From positions 3,089,001 to 3,153,000 of the forward strand of contig JAIQDT010000106.1 of assembly GCA_021521415.1 (NCBI GenBank): a stretch of DNA of 64,000 nt. Reading direction: 5' to 3'. Below, one piece after another: positions 24,161-34,975 of this stretch (positions within the stretch are counted from its first letter, which is position 1; each line of letters starts with the position of its first letter). A program made the position numbers and the translations under genes. The notes beneath the pieces are model-generated. The model was not told the DNA's origin. It made no database searches and saw only the letters and a program-made list of their open reading frames with translations. This DNA is from Bidens hawaiensis. Taxonomy: Eukaryota; Streptophyta; Magnoliopsida; Asterales; Asteraceae.

Positions 24161-25147
24161 TGAAGAGGTAGGTCCCAGCAGAGCCCAGTTGGACCCTCAA
24201 AACTCACCTTGAAGAGGGACGTCTGCGCAGAAACCAACTGGATCCGCAGGACCAACCATGCTCAGAGACGTGACGTCCTTACGCGCAGTACGCAAGCTGT
24301 TCCCGCAGGAAATGCCTCCCAATGGTGAAGGACTCCGCCTGTTCCCGCAGCCTCGGATACAAGCCATCAGGGAAGGCCACCCGCGCAGCAAGGCTACACG
24401 CACAAGGCACTTAGCTCTCAATCACTCAGTGTCACCTGAAGGAATGAGCAAAGCCGGGAACAATCCCGCACAAGGGCGGGAGGGGGAATACTCCCGCCCA
24501 AATAAGCCAGTCCGTACGATACGGGAAGATCTTCTGTACTGTACCTGACGAGGTATGGGCAAAAGATCTGACTAAAGATACGACAGCTTATTGACAACAG
24601 TATGGCGAGCAGCATGCTCCTGTACTGTATGTCACTATTAGCCGCTGCCTACTCACCAACTACTGCCATACCACGTGCATAGCCGGCAGTTGGTGGAAAA
24701 GGAATGGTACACAGCAGGCCTGGTCACTATCAGCCGCTGCCTACCCACCAACTACCAGCAGGGCACGTGCGTAGGCCACTGTTGGTTGAACAGAATACTA
24801 TTCAGCCAGCCACACCTCCTTGGAAACCTACATTCGGCTATAAAATACCACAAATGGTATGACCATCTCATCTTATCATATCTTATCACATTATCATCAT
24901 ATTATACCTGATATCTGCTCTAGCAATCTCTTAATATACATTTATATTTAAAGAGCAATCTACTCTGATTCTCACGCCGGAGGGTGGTCACAAGGAGGAA
25001 CCCCCCCTTCTCAGTGACAAGCTCACAGTGTCTGTTTTGCAGGTTATCAGAAGAACCATCTTCTCTGGGTCTAACCCCTCGTGGGAAACATCTATCTAAC
25101 CCCCAGGTTACCCGTAATCTGCCCGGGGTCCGGTTAGTGTTTCTTCA
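24161..25147 (+). repeat. 5' LTR (987 bp)
   Basis: It begins TGAAGAGGTAGG and ends GTGTTTCTTCA. A TATA-like CTATAAAATACC near 24838 is a likely promoter. Open frames inside it are repeated identically in the 3' LTR and are not genes. Confidence 0.95.
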
Positions 25148-25148
25148 T

Positions 25149-25166
25149 TGGCGCCATCCGTGCATA
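25149..25166 (+). promoter_or_regulatory. Primer-binding site
   Basis: One base after the 5' LTR comes TGGCGCCATCCGTGC. The TGGCGCC start is as in PBSs complementary to plant tRNA-Asp (3' end GGCGCCA); the following bases match less well, so the tRNA is uncertain. Confidence 0.6.
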
Positions 25167-25206
25167 AAGCTAGAACATTTTTCTCCAGTTTTTTCAAACT
25201 TCTAAG

Positions 25207-26664
25207 ATGGTTAAAGAAACTCCGGTAACCACAACCCCAGCTACTGGGGGGAATACCGGCTACACAGTCTTTACAAACACTATCCCGGTTACCCAAGCCG
25301 GGGCAAGTGAAGTAAATTTTACAAACACTACCCCAGTTACCAAAGCTGGGGCAAGTGCAGTAAATAATCGCTCACTGGGATTCACCGATACCCAGTTAGA
25401 GAAACGAAGGCTCCCCCGCCAAACACTCGATGAAGTTAAGGCATGGGCGGAGGCACGTCATAAGGAATTCCAAGCTGAGTTGGAAGAACGCTTACGTTCC
25501 GTCCAACAGGCTGACGAATTCGAAGAATACTTGGACGATGACTCGGAGGAATCCGACTCCGACGCGAACCCTCGCCATAGGGCAAAAGGGAAGCGTAAGG
25601 AAACGGACTCCCAACCGAGAAGGCATTTTGGAGAAGCCTTCAAACAAATAAACACAGGTGGAAGTCCACGTGACTTCTCCAAAACATTCAGACCAAACGT
25701 TGCAAATGCGGGAACGTCCAAATTTGCAAGGGACATTGCGGAAGCAATCGCCCCAAAAAGTGCCAAACAAATGTCAAGCATAGGCACATATGATGGTATA
25801 TCTGACCCAGATGATCATTTGAACAGATTCATAGCGGGGGCAACCGTCAGTAGTTGGACGGAACCTACGTGGTGTTACATGTTCCAAATGACGCTTGTGG
25901 GGGCTGCTAGAGCGTGGTTCGATCGTCTACCGGTTAACCACATCTACGACTGGGCAGACTTCCAACAGAAGTTTAGCCAACACTTCAGCCAGCAAAGAAA
26001 ATATACCGAGGAGCAATGGACAATCCTCAAATGCATTCGAGAGGAAGATGAATCTTTGCTAGACTTCATCACTCGCTTCAACTCGAAGAAGCTAAGTCTG
26101 GGTAACATTAGCGAAGATCTTGTTCGCGCTGCTTTTATTCAGGGCGCGAACGACCCAGAGCTCATCCGCACCTTAACGGGTAAAGATGGCATGCCATCCA
26201 CATGGGATGCCATCATGACAGCAGCTAAACGCTTTGCGGAAACGGAGAAGCAACTGGGTAGAGATCTCCCACAGAGCACAAACCTCTACACCCAGAAAAC
26301 AAGGGAAGACAACGTCCTTACCGCCCGATTAAACAAAAAGCGAAAGCTAGGCATTTGGCAGTCAAGGGTAAACTTTGACACCTCATCCGGCTTGCAACAT
26401 CGGTTAGGCGGAAGGGATAACGTACGGTCGAACCAGAACTCCAGATGGACGCCGCTCACCAAAAGCGTCACCGAGATATTCGCCACTGAGGAGCTCCCAT
26501 GGCCAAAGCCTCCAATAATCCGACATCGTCACAATGCTGATCGGAGCAAATACTGTGACTTTCACAGGACAAAAGGCCACAACACTGAAGAATGCATAGA
26601 CGTAAAGGACATGGTCGAAGCATTTGTCAGAGATGGGACGCTCGCGCACCTCGTGGCGCAATGA
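25207..26664 (+). CDS. gag: Retrotransposon Gag polyprotein (485 aa, intact)
   Basis: The frame starts 60 bp after the 5' LTR and runs uninterrupted to TGA. The N-terminal 160 residues are charged and probably disordered, with VTQAGASEV/VTKAGASAV repeats near residues 30-55. The central part has the retrotransposon-gag motif AWFDRLPVNHIYDW at about residues 236-249. The C-terminus has a zinc-finger-like CDFHRTKGHNTEEC, spaced C-x2-H-x4-H-x4-C (C450 to C463), the form common in Tat-lineage Gag proteins rather than the classic CCHC. Gag packages the element RNA into particles. No protease or polymerase follows, so particle maturation would need another element. An intact frame in such a deleted element suggests recent activity in trans. 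Confidence 0.92.
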   Translation: MVKETPVTTTPATGGNTGYTVFTNTIPVTQAGASEVNFTNTTPVTKAGASAVNNRSLGFTDTQLEKRRLPRQTLDEVKAWAEARHKEFQAELEERLRSVQQADEFEEYLDDDSEESDSDANPRHRAKGKRKETDSQPRRHFGEAFKQINTGGSPRDFSKTFRPNVANAGTSKFARDIAEAIAPKSAKQMSSIGTYDGISDPDDHLNRFIAGATVSSWTEPTWCYMFQMTLVGAARAWFDRLPVNHIYDWADFQQKFSQHFSQQRKYTEEQWTILKCIREEDESLLDFITRFNSKKLSLGNISEDLVRAAFIQGANDPELIRTLTGKDGMPSTWDAIMTAAKRFAETEKQLGRDLPQSTNLYTQKTREDNVLTARLNKKRKLGIWQSRVNFDTSSGLQHRLGGRDNVRSNQNSRWTPLTKSVTEIFATEELPWPKPPIIRHRHNADRSKYCDFHRTKGHNTEECIDVKDMVEAFVRDGTLAHLVAQ

Positions 26665-26679
26665 ACGCTGAGCAGGCTG

Positions 26680-26889
26680 ATGCGTGTAGAACCCCAGCTG
26701 GGGAAAACACGAATAAAATTCCAGCTTCAATATGGAGACTACATGCTGCGTAAAGAACGAGATCCCGAACCAGGTGCGTATCGGCTCGATGGCACTCCCA
26801 TCCCAACAACATGGAAGGGAGCTCATTTACACAGTTTGCATGTAAATCAATTCCAAATTTGTAAAGAAAAGGCCAAGAGCCACTTCTAA
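26680..26889 (+). pseudogene. Remnant of the integrase C-terminus (pol deletion scar)
   Basis: Shortly after gag, a 69-codon frame contains YGDYMLRKERDPEPGAYRLD and then GTPIPTTWKGAHL. In full Tat-type integrases a GD-x-VLR block is followed by about twenty residues and then GAYRL..DG..IPRTWN..HL at the very end of pol. Here the first block is joined almost directly to the last, so everything between gag and these ends of pol has been removed. The region has no catalytic residues. It dates the deletion to within the pol ORF and identifies the ancestor as an autonomous element. Confidence 0.75.
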
Positions 26890-26950
26890 TGGAAATGATT
26901 CTCCTTAAAACATCGATGCTGATGATTTTACATTTATACTTTATGAACTA

Positions 26951-27407
26951 TCAACACGGATATGCCGGTTTTCACCGCATAATTACGTGAAAAGTCGTTG
27001 CATGGGGAAGGCGGCAAAACCCGCATAAACCCAAAAAACGGCAAACCTTCACGCAGGTCAGTTGACGGGGAAAAGTTCAGTCATCCCACTAAATGAAAGT
27101 GCCGGTCTATCCGCATGAATCATGAGAGGAAACTGAACACTAACCTATCAACAACCGCGCGTCGAACGGTTAATTTATTCAACACGGATATGCCGGTTTT
27201 CACCGCATAATTACGTGGAAAGTCGTTGCATGGGGAAGGCGGCAAAATCCGCATAAACCCAAAAAACGACAAACCTTCACGCAGGTCAGTTGAAGGGGAA
27301 AAGTTCAGTCATCCCACTAAATGAAAGTGCCGGTCTATCCGCATGAATCATGATAGAGGAAACTGAACACTAACCTATTGACAACCGCGCGTCGAACGGT
27401 TAACTTA
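26951..27407 (+). repeat. Tandem repeat, two units of about 228 bp
   Basis: 26951-27177 and 27179-27407 are nearly identical and both start TCAACACGGATATGCCGG. They are non-coding and lie between the pol scar and the antisense gene. Confidence 0.9.
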
Positions 27408-27418
27408 TTCAAGAAAAT

Positions 27419-27740
27419 TTCTAAGGATGAGGAAAACCTACACGCAGGTCAGATAGAGGTAAAGTTTAGCCATCCTACTAAGTGCAAGTGACGGTCCTAC
27501 CCGCACAATCACGAAAGAGGAAGCAAAACTTCACACCTATTATCTACCACGTTCAAAGGTTAACTTATCCTAAACACTTAGAAATTTCAAAAAAGATGAG
27601 GAAAACCTACACGCATGTCAGATATAGGTAAAGTTTAGCCATCCTACTAAGTGCAAGTGACGGTCCTACCCGCACAATCACGAAAGAGGAAGCAAAACTT
27701 CAACCTATTATCTACCACGTTCAAAGGTTAACTTATTCTA
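27419..27740 (+). repeat. Tandem repeat, two units of about 180 bp
   Basis: Two copies starting near 27425 and 27597 share ACACGCAGGTCAGATA-type and CGGTCCTACCCGCACAATCA blocks. They resemble the preceding 228-bp units in plan, so all four may be of common origin. Confidence 0.85.
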
Positions 27741-27949
27741 CACTTGGAAAATTGCTAATTTAAACTAAAGTATGCAAGTCATATAACGTTTATAAAGCAA
27801 GGAATCCAGAGAAAATAGCGGTCTTACCCGCACAAAGATTTATATTTCACAATGATTCATTACAAGAATGGCCGGGTAACTACCCGCCTACAAGAAAATA
27901 AATCTATACAAGCTAAATCTATCCTAGCAGTGGGAAGGGATCTTCAGGA

Positions 27950-29149
27950 TCAGGCTTCAGGGCCACTTTCACTTGGACCAGCACCATCAGTAGAGCGTGG
28001 CAGTTCAAGGAAAGCTTTAAGGATACCTAGCCCATCATCAGCAGCAGCAACTTCGTTTACCTTCTCCACCACCGGATGCGGGAAGGCGGCATATTGATTT
28101 ACTGCTTGGTCGTATACAGCTTCAGTATCTACATCGAATAAAGGGAAGTTGGAAGGCGGGATGCCTTTCTCAACGAACCCTAGACCAAGCAGGAAGCCGG
28201 CCTTTTCCCCATCCTCGTGAGAAGCGTTGAGGGCTGCGCTCATAGCATCGTCATAAGATGTCTCTGAGAAGACCCGATGCACAACCTACAAAAGAAAATA
28301 TACAAGTGTCAAAAACCTTTTCTATTTACAAAGAAAAGCGTAAAGACATGAAAAACTTACCTGAGACAACGCTTCTCGAAGAAGCCATTCCTTGGCAACC
28401 AGAGCTTCTTGGAGGGCAGCTTGAGCTTCGTTACGGGCGCGTTCGGCTTCACTCTTGTTGAGGTTGGCAAGCAACACTTCTTTAGCCGCAGCCTCTTCGA
28501 CGCCCTTTAGCTTCCACTCAGTATGGTCAAGCACCCCCCTCTGGTCCAAGATCTCCTGGAGCTTTTTGGCATCTTCCATCGCCAAGGCATCATGAGCCTG
28601 CTGGAGAGCCTCTAATTTGGCTTTAAGCTCTTCATTCTCCACGCGTAGAGGCTCAGCAACAGCTTCAGCCTTGGTGGCCCTCTCGGTTGCGTTCTTTGCA
28701 GTTTCCTTAGCCAGCCGAAGCTGTTCATTAACAGCTTGGGCAGCCTTGGAACGGGCCTTGAGCCGGGCCTGAACTTCAACCTCGAAAGCCTTGAAGGCCT
28801 TCTCCTTCTCCGCAGCCACTGCGGTAAGTCTTTGGTTCTCCTCCCGGACAGCCCGCGCCTGAGCTACTTCTTTAACGCGAGCTGCTTTTAACTTGTCGTT
28901 TTCACGACAAAGCAGCTCGACGCGCGGCTGCATCCGGGCCAGGAGAACCCGAAGCTCATTGGTTAGCCTACCCTCCTGGTAGCTAGCCATGGCTTCCCCC
29001 AACGCACCACTGGGAGCAGCGTGACGAGCCCATTCCACGCACTCCACAGGGGTGCGAAGGGTTGTTCCTCGGCGAATGTTCCAACGTGGAACATACACTT
29101 CATTGGAATCCGACACTGCAAAAAACATAAAGCAGTTAGGAAAAGATGA

Positions 29150-29196
<47 letters not shown>

Positions 29197-30908
29197 GGCC
29201 AAAAGAACCCTACGCACCTGTAGGGTCAATAACAGGCCGATAGCCGCCGAACCCATCACCTGAACCCAAGGGAAATCCATCCAAGAGGTCAGGCAGATGG
29301 GAAGGTGGCAGAGATTGGCGAGAAGCCCCATGCGTACCTGATGGATCGACCGTCGTTGCCGATGACGGGGGCATGGTAGCAGCCGCCGCGGTCGCCGCCG
29401 CGGAATCCGCAGCAAAAGTAACCGCCGGCTCGGTGAAAGATGCTGTAAAAATTGCACTCACAGCCGGCGGTGACGTCATCTCAGCTGGAACAGTCGGCTC
29501 AAAGGAGTGAGCAACTGAACCAGCGGAAGCAGGCGCAGGCGCCTGGGTCGACGCCTCAGGTAGGCTGACCAAGCCTACCGTCATTGGCGGAGAGGTACTC
29601 CTCTGCGCTCCACCCTGGAATGCGTCAACATCCACGCCTGCGTAAAGAAGATAAGTGTTAACGACATTAAACTATGAAGCTAAAGATAAAGGAAGTTTGT
29701 ACTTACGGGTTTTCTTGAGCCTAAAGGTACGGAGAGGCGGGGACGAACCCGATGGAGCCGGCCTCTTTGCGCCGGTCACCGTCGTCTTCTTGGGCTCTCC
29801 GGAGGTGACAGTCGCAGCCTCCGGAGCGGTGGTCTTATCACCACCGGGATTCCCCGCCACCTCTTCGCTCTCGGTCTCCGAATCAGACCGAGGCGCTGGA
29901 TCGGCAGTGGAGGCCACCTTCTCCTTCCCCTTCCCGCCGGCAGCCTTCTTCTTCCACACACCAACGGAGGACCATCTGCGGATTCCTCATCAGAACATAC
30001 GATTAGAGGAATTCCAGCAGATGTTTCAACATTGAGGGGTCGAGGGTTGAATAGCGCCTTACCTGGCCGCCTGGCGCTCAGGATCTCGTGGCCTAGCGGG
30101 TAGACCTCCACGAACCGATCCGCCGTTTGTTCTAGGATGGGCAACTCGTTCTCGTCTAGAGCGCGAGTACCCATCCGAGCGGGACCGTCAGCCTCCCGCG
30201 GGTTCAGGAGCGACTGCAAGTCGTTCCCCTCTGAAATAAACAGGAAAGAAGTTAGAAGAAATTCAGAATCAACAAAAAGAAACAAAGCATACCGTAAGGA
30301 ACAGAGTTCGAACCGTATTCGAGGACGATCGGAATCTTTCGCGCATCCGCCTCCTTCCACACCCGGCTCATCCCCAGCATCACCATCCCGGACTCCGCAA
30401 ACCGGTAAACCGGAGATTGGACCCGGGATATCTTCGAAAACCATTCCGCCTCCTCGTAGTTGGAGGCGTGAAGGCTGGGAAGAGCTTGCATGTTCTTAAA
30501 CTTCATGGCAAGGGGGATGGCGCGAGCGGATATGAAGAAGAACTCCCGCTTCCACGCGCGAAGACTGCGCTCGGTTGCGCAAATCTTCAAACCCTTAATC
30601 CGGGTTATCAACGTGTACCACCCCTGGATGCACCTCCAAGTGTAGAAGGTCATCAGGCGGTCAACATAGGGCTCAATGCCCAGAATTCGGCACACCCACT
30701 CGAAGTGCCGAATCTTGGCAATCGCCATCGGGTGCACCTCGGTCAGGTGCACACCGTGCCTCTCAAGGACACGGTAAACAAACTTTGTAAATGGGAACCT
30801 AAGATTCCCATAAACAAAGAATGCAGCATAAACCCCGATCTTGCCTCTGGGGGCATCATACACCGTCTGGTGGGGTTCAGGAAACTCAGGCTCGAGAGAC
30901 TCGAGCAT
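27950..30908 (-). CDS. Antisense gene of the retrotransposon: gypsy-type transposon protein (857 aa, six exons)
   Basis: Six exons join in frame without a stop: 30908-30293, 30230-30063, 29985-29707, 29637-29218, 29115-28361 and 28285-27950, all with GT-AG introns. The sum is 2574 bp, 857 residues. The N-terminal 200 residues (for example GVYAAFFVYGNLRFPFTKFV and LTEVHPMAIAKIRHFEWVCR) resemble the domain known as putative gypsy-type transposon / Transposase_28. The middle is Pro/Ala/Ser-rich and probably disordered. Exon 5 encodes a long Ala/Glu/Lys-rich coiled coil. It is transcribed toward gag, opposite to the element. Antisense ORFs are known in some Tat-lineage elements such as Grande; their role is unknown. 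The start is the first Met after an in-frame stop; a further 5' exon cannot be excluded. The intact splicing frame argues for selection or very recent origin. Confidence 0.8.
29158..29191. repeat. (TA)n microsatellite in intron 4 of the antisense gene
   Basis: About 16 TA units lie between exons 4 and 5 of the antisense gene. Confidence 0.9.
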
Positions 30909-31079
30909 GAACTTCCTGACGATGTACTGATACAGATCGCTAGGCAGAGCACACTGGCACTCGCCAGCAGTACTCTTGTCATCGGCTGTAGATTCGAGAT
31001 CACGAGACGAAATCTTGCAGAAAGAGAGAAGAAAACGATTTCAAGAGAATGCTCGACTGAAAGATGAGTATTCGCCGGA

Positions 31080-31490
31080 AATCGTTCTAAAGATGAAGAG
31101 AAAAGTGAAAAGTGTGGATTACAAAGAACCCTCTCCCCCTTTATATACTAATCGCAATTAATGCGATGAAATTAATGCGGAAGAGAGAGAAAACGAAGGT
31201 GCAATGAAACTATGACACGTGGCAAAAAGCAAGCTGGCAACAGCTGTTGACAGGACGCATACCATTAATTTCGCGGCCACGCGCCCGAAAAATCGCGCCC
31301 ACGCGCCTGAAAAAGCGTCTGGAATGACCATGTACTGTCACGTCACCATAACTTCCTGCACGTCTTGACACAGTCAGAAGAAACCGTCGCACGACGTTTC
31401 AGAGGTTTGGACTGTTCTTATCTTTCCACCAACTCTTCGAATTTCAAAATTCAAAATTCAAAAAGATTCAAAAGTAAGCGGGAAAATACC
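31080..31490 (-). promoter_or_regulatory. Probable promoter and 5' region of the antisense gene
   Basis: Upstream of the antisense start, on the minus strand, TATATAAAGG (complement of CCTTTATATA at 31138-31147) is a good TATA box about 230 bp before the first ATG. The region has no ORF of its own worth noting. This suggests the gene is transcribed from its own promoter, independently of the LTR. Confidence 0.45.
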
Positions 31491-31495
31491 CCTTA

Positions 31496-32075
31496 CCTTG
31501 GCAACCAAGTAACCGTAAGACGGATGCGGGTACAGTGTTAAGGCAAAACCCTTCAAATACCTAGCACCCGCAGGGAATTGAAGCCAAGAATAACTTGGCA
31601 ACCAAGTAACCGTAAGACGGATGCGGGTACAGTGTCAAGGCAAACCCTTCACATACCTAGCACCCGCAGGGAATTGAAGCCAAGAATAACTTGGCAAACA
31701 AGTAACCGTAAGACGGATGCGGGTACAGTGTTAAGGCAAAACCCTTCACATACCTAGCACCCGCAGGGAATTGAAGCCAAGAAAACCTTGGCAAACAAGT
31801 AACCGTAAGACGGATGCGGGTACAGTGTTAAGGCAAAACCCTTCACATACCTAGCACCCGCAGGGAATTGAAGCCAAGTATACCTCGGCAACCAAGTAAC
31901 TATAAGACGGCTGCGGGTACAGTGTTAAGGCAAAACCCTTCACATACCTAGCACCCGCAGGGAATTGACGCCAGGAATACCTTGGAAGTAAAGTAACCGT
32001 AAGACGAGAGCGGGTACAATGTTAAGGCAAAACCCTTCACATACCTAGCGCTCCGCTGGGAATTGAAACCAAGAA
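31496..32075 (+). repeat. 97-bp tandem repeat, six units
   Basis: Units begin near 31496, 31593, 31689, 31786, 31882 and 31979, each with CTTGGCAACCAAGTAACCGT-like starts and ACCCGCAGGGAATTGA ends. The last unit is the most diverged. They lie between the antisense promoter region and the 3' LTR. Confidence 0.92.
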
Positions 32076-32148
32076 GGATCTTCTGGGCAATGCTTGCGGA
32101 AACGGAAATAACATCCCCGCATAGCGGGAACGTCGAGAACTACGTTGT

Positions 32149-32397
32149 TTGAAGCTCCAGGATGGAATTGGTGGTTTTAACATAATTGATCACTATGTTC
32201 AAAACTACCAAAACCTCATGGAGAATCCACACAAGTGGGACTCAACGCTCCTGACTTGCGAGGAGGTTAAAGACCTACCCGCATCATACCCAAAGATCAA
32301 GCAGGAAACTCGGGAATTTCTGCAAGTGACAAGGACTTCCGCGGGAAGAATCCCCATGGAAAACCTTAAAAAACCCTTTTCAAAACCCTTTGCTTAA
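32149..32397 (+). other. Short sense ORF before the 3' LTR
   Basis: An 82-codon open frame of non-repetitive composition (contains HKWDSTLLTCEEVKDLPASY). No domain is recognised. It may be a relic of a 3' ORF or chance. Confidence 0.2.
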
Positions 32398-32442
32398 GTC
32401 CAAAAGTTCACCTCACTTTATTAAACACTCATGAGAAGAACA

Positions 32443-32458
32443 TTGGACTGGGGGGACT
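32443..32458 (+). promoter_or_regulatory. Polypurine tract
   Basis: TTGGACTGGGGGGACT abuts the 3' LTR, the expected place for the plus-strand primer. The G6 run is its core. Confidence 0.6.
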
Positions 32459-33445
32459 TGAAGAGGTAGGTCCCAGCAGAGCCCAGTTGGACCCGCAAGA
32501 CTCACCTTGAAGAGGGACGTCTGCGCAGAAACCAACTGGATCCGCAGGACCAACCATGCTCAGAGACGTGACGTCCTTACGCGCAGTACGCAAGCTGTTC
32601 CCGCAGGAAATGCCTCCCAATGGTGAAGGACTCCGCCTGTTCCCGCAGCCTCGGATACAAGCCATCAGGGAAGGCCACCCGCGCAGCAAGGCTACACGCA
32701 CAAGGCACTTAGCTCTCAATCACTCAGTGTCACCTGAAGGAATGAGCAAAGCCGGGAACAATCCCGCACAAGGGCGGGAGGGGGAATACTCCCGCCCAAA
32801 TAAGCCAGTCCGTACGATACGGGAAGATCTTCTGTACTGTACCTGACGAGGTATGGGCAAAAGATCTGACTAAAGATACGACAGCTTATTGACAACAGTA
32901 TGGCGAGCAGCATGCTCCTGTACTGTATGTCACTATTAGCCGCTGCCTACTCACCAACTACTGCCATACCACGTGCATAGCCGGCAGTTGGTGGAAAAGG
33001 AATGGTACACAGCAGGCCTGGTCACTATCAGCCGCTGCCTACCCACCAACTACCAGCAGGGCACGTGCGTAGGCCACTGTTGGTTGAACAGGATTACTAT
33101 TCAGCCGGCCACACCTCCTTGGAAACCTACCTTCGGCTATAAATACCACAAATGGTATGACCATCTCATCTTATCATATCTTATCACATTATCATCATAT
33201 TATACCTGATATCTGCTCTAGCAATCTCTTAATATACATTTATATTTAAAGAGCAATCTAGTCTGATTCTCACGCCGGAGGGTGGTCACAAGGAGGAACC
33301 CCCCCTTCTCAGTGACAAGCTCACGGTGTCTGTTTTGCAGGTTATCAGAAGAACCATCTTCTCTGGGTCTAACCCCTCGTGGGAAACATCTATCTAACCC
33401 CCAGGTTACTTGTAATCTGCCCGGGGTCCGGTTAGTGTTTCTTCA
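32459..33445 (+). repeat. 3' LTR (987 bp)
   Basis: Same length and ends as the 5' LTR. Differences by eye include GACCCGCAAG against GACCCTCAAA and CTATAAATACC against CTATAAAATACC. It is followed by the TSD copy CGTAT. Confidence 0.95.
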
Positions 33446-33450
33446 CGTAT

Positions 33451-34052
33451 AAACTTTTGTTTAAATGTTGAAAAGAAAGATATGCCGCAACACATTTGCA
33501 ATCTCATCACAATTGAAGAGAATAAAAGATTGTATGTCAAGAATTAGAAGGATGCAAATCCAAACATTTTTGGATTGGGTTAAAAAAAGGTCAAGCCCGG
33601 TTTTTGGAGAACCGTTTCAGACTCTGACCCGCCCGATAAAAGATAAAAGGATTTGGTTGACCTGTTTGAGACCGCACTTTGACCAGGTTCAAATCGGTTT
33701 CAAGGAAAAAGGTTACAACCTGATTAGAGCCCTACGCTCGTTGGAGTTCAAATCGGTTTCAAGGAAAATGGTCATTAAGAGCACTTAGTGGCTAATTGTG
33801 TTAAATGAGACATATTAATTAATTTGGGTTGATTTTAATTTTCATGTGTTCAATTTTCACCAAACAAGAAATAACTAACGGGAAGCATAAGTCGTAGTAT
33901 AAAAGACTAGAAATGTTCCAAATATAAAAAACATTTTGTCACAGTACTAGAGTAATAATATAAAAAACCAACATATCTTTTAACCTTTGAAGATGACGAC
34001 GAAGACGACCTAATTCTTAACGAGCCTCGACCATTCATGAGTACGTTGAAAC
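33451..34052. other. No gene supported
   Basis: This is the continuation of the sequence interrupted by the retrotransposon. A 107-codon open frame (33465-33788) has no recognised domain. It contains a 15-bp internal repeat, TTCAAATCGGTTTCA. Confidence 0.3.
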
Positions 34053-34442
34053 TAGGGGTGTAAACTAGCTGAGCCAAACCTGAGTTCAACTAGGCTTATA
34101 AGTTGTTTTTCCAAGCTCAAATTTAGCTCATATATTATTTATTAATAAATTTATATACATTTTTAATTAGTTTTATATATTTTGAGCAGAACTTTAAACA
34201 AGCCTAGTCTTGGGATCTTGACTTGAGCTCGGTTGTGCATTGTGAAATTAATGTATAGAAATCCAAAAACAATAAAACTTAAAAATACACAAGACTTGTT
34301 AAGGCTCAACCAACCTAATTGAGTAAGTGAGCTTCCCATACCATGCTCGAGCTTTATTTTGAGGCTCGAGCTCGAAAAAACTCGGCTGATTTTAATCTTT
34401 TTATTGATCCGAGCTTGAGCAGCTCGGCTCGTTTGCACCCTA
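34053..34442. mobile_element. hAT-type MITE, GAGCTCG family (390 bp)
   Basis: Ends TAGGGGTGTAAACTAGC and GCTCGTTTGCACCCTA form inverted repeats. The 8-bp TSD GTTGAAAC is perfect (34045-34052 and 34443-34450). The interior is rich in GAGCTTGAGC-type motifs. Confidence 0.9.
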
Positions 34443-34739
34443 GTTGAAACAACTGCTTATTTATAATTATAAAAAACGTAAACTTTTTAAAAGTCTTTCG
34501 TTACTTGTATCAGTTTTTTAAAAAGTAAGTGAAAAAAATATAAATTAAATAATTTATAGAATTGTAAGGCACGAGATTAATATCTCACTATTAAGTTTCG
34601 TTAAAGTAGCAAATTTTAACATAATGTTAACTATAACTAGTGGGTTTTGGAATTTAGAAGCGCTCTGTTATGGCTCGATTTTAAATAGAACTTATATGGA
34701 AGCATAAATAAAAATATACTTTATTTGGAAAATACAACC

Positions 34740-34975
34740 CTGAGATCATTACGATACCAAAATATTGGTATAAAAAAATGAGTAAAACACAAACCGAATA
34801 TCGTATTGGTTATGGCGGTACAACACCGATTCGGTACCACTGGTGCAAGAATACCGAAAAAAATGAAAATGCCTCGTAACGAAACCATTAAATCATAAAA
34901 ATGAAAACTGATACCCAGATGATGTTTGGTCGGTACCAGTTTGGTACTGGTACACGGTAAAAATGATAATCCCTA
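34740..34975. repeat. Degenerate GGTACC-rich MITE-like sequence
   Basis: It has ACGATACC, CGGTACCA and GGTACTGG motifs and opposed CCTGAGATCATTA and TAATCCC-like ends, similar in style to 22644-22848. No clear TSD. Confidence 0.4.

Larger units (their letters stand above)
24161..33445 (+). mobile_element. Complete non-autonomous LTR retrotransposon, Tat-like Ty3 type (9285 bp)
   Basis: Two 987-bp LTRs (TGAAG...TTCA) enclose the element, with a perfect 5-bp TSD CGTAT (24156-24160 and 33446-33450). In order the interior has a PBS-like site, an intact gag, a scar of the integrase C-terminus, two pairs of tandem repeats, a six-exon gene on the opposite strand, a block of 97-bp tandem repeats and a polypurine tract. 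Protease, reverse transcriptase, RNase H and almost all of integrase are absent, so it cannot move without a helper. The LTRs differ at roughly a dozen positions by eye (about 99% identity), which points to a recent insertion. The assignment to the Tat/Ogre side of Ty3 rests on the Gag zinc-finger form, the integrase-end motif and the antisense ORF. Confidence 0.93.

Noticed and set aside
24197..24615. Open frames on both strands in the 5' LTR, repeated at 32429-32913
   Set aside because: They are duplicated because the LTR is duplicated; no domain is visible and the region is LTR promoter sequence.
25458..26826. Minus-strand frames opposite gag
   Set aside because: They have no recognisable product; gag on the plus strand explains the open reading.
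30417..31067. 216-codon plus-strand frame
   Set aside because: It is the shadow of exon 1 and exon 2 of the antisense gene, which has the recognisable domain and correct splicing.
33465..33788. 107-residue frame just after the retrotransposon, as a gene broken by the insertion
   Set aside because: No matching reading frame exists on the other side of the element (before 24156), and no domain is seen.
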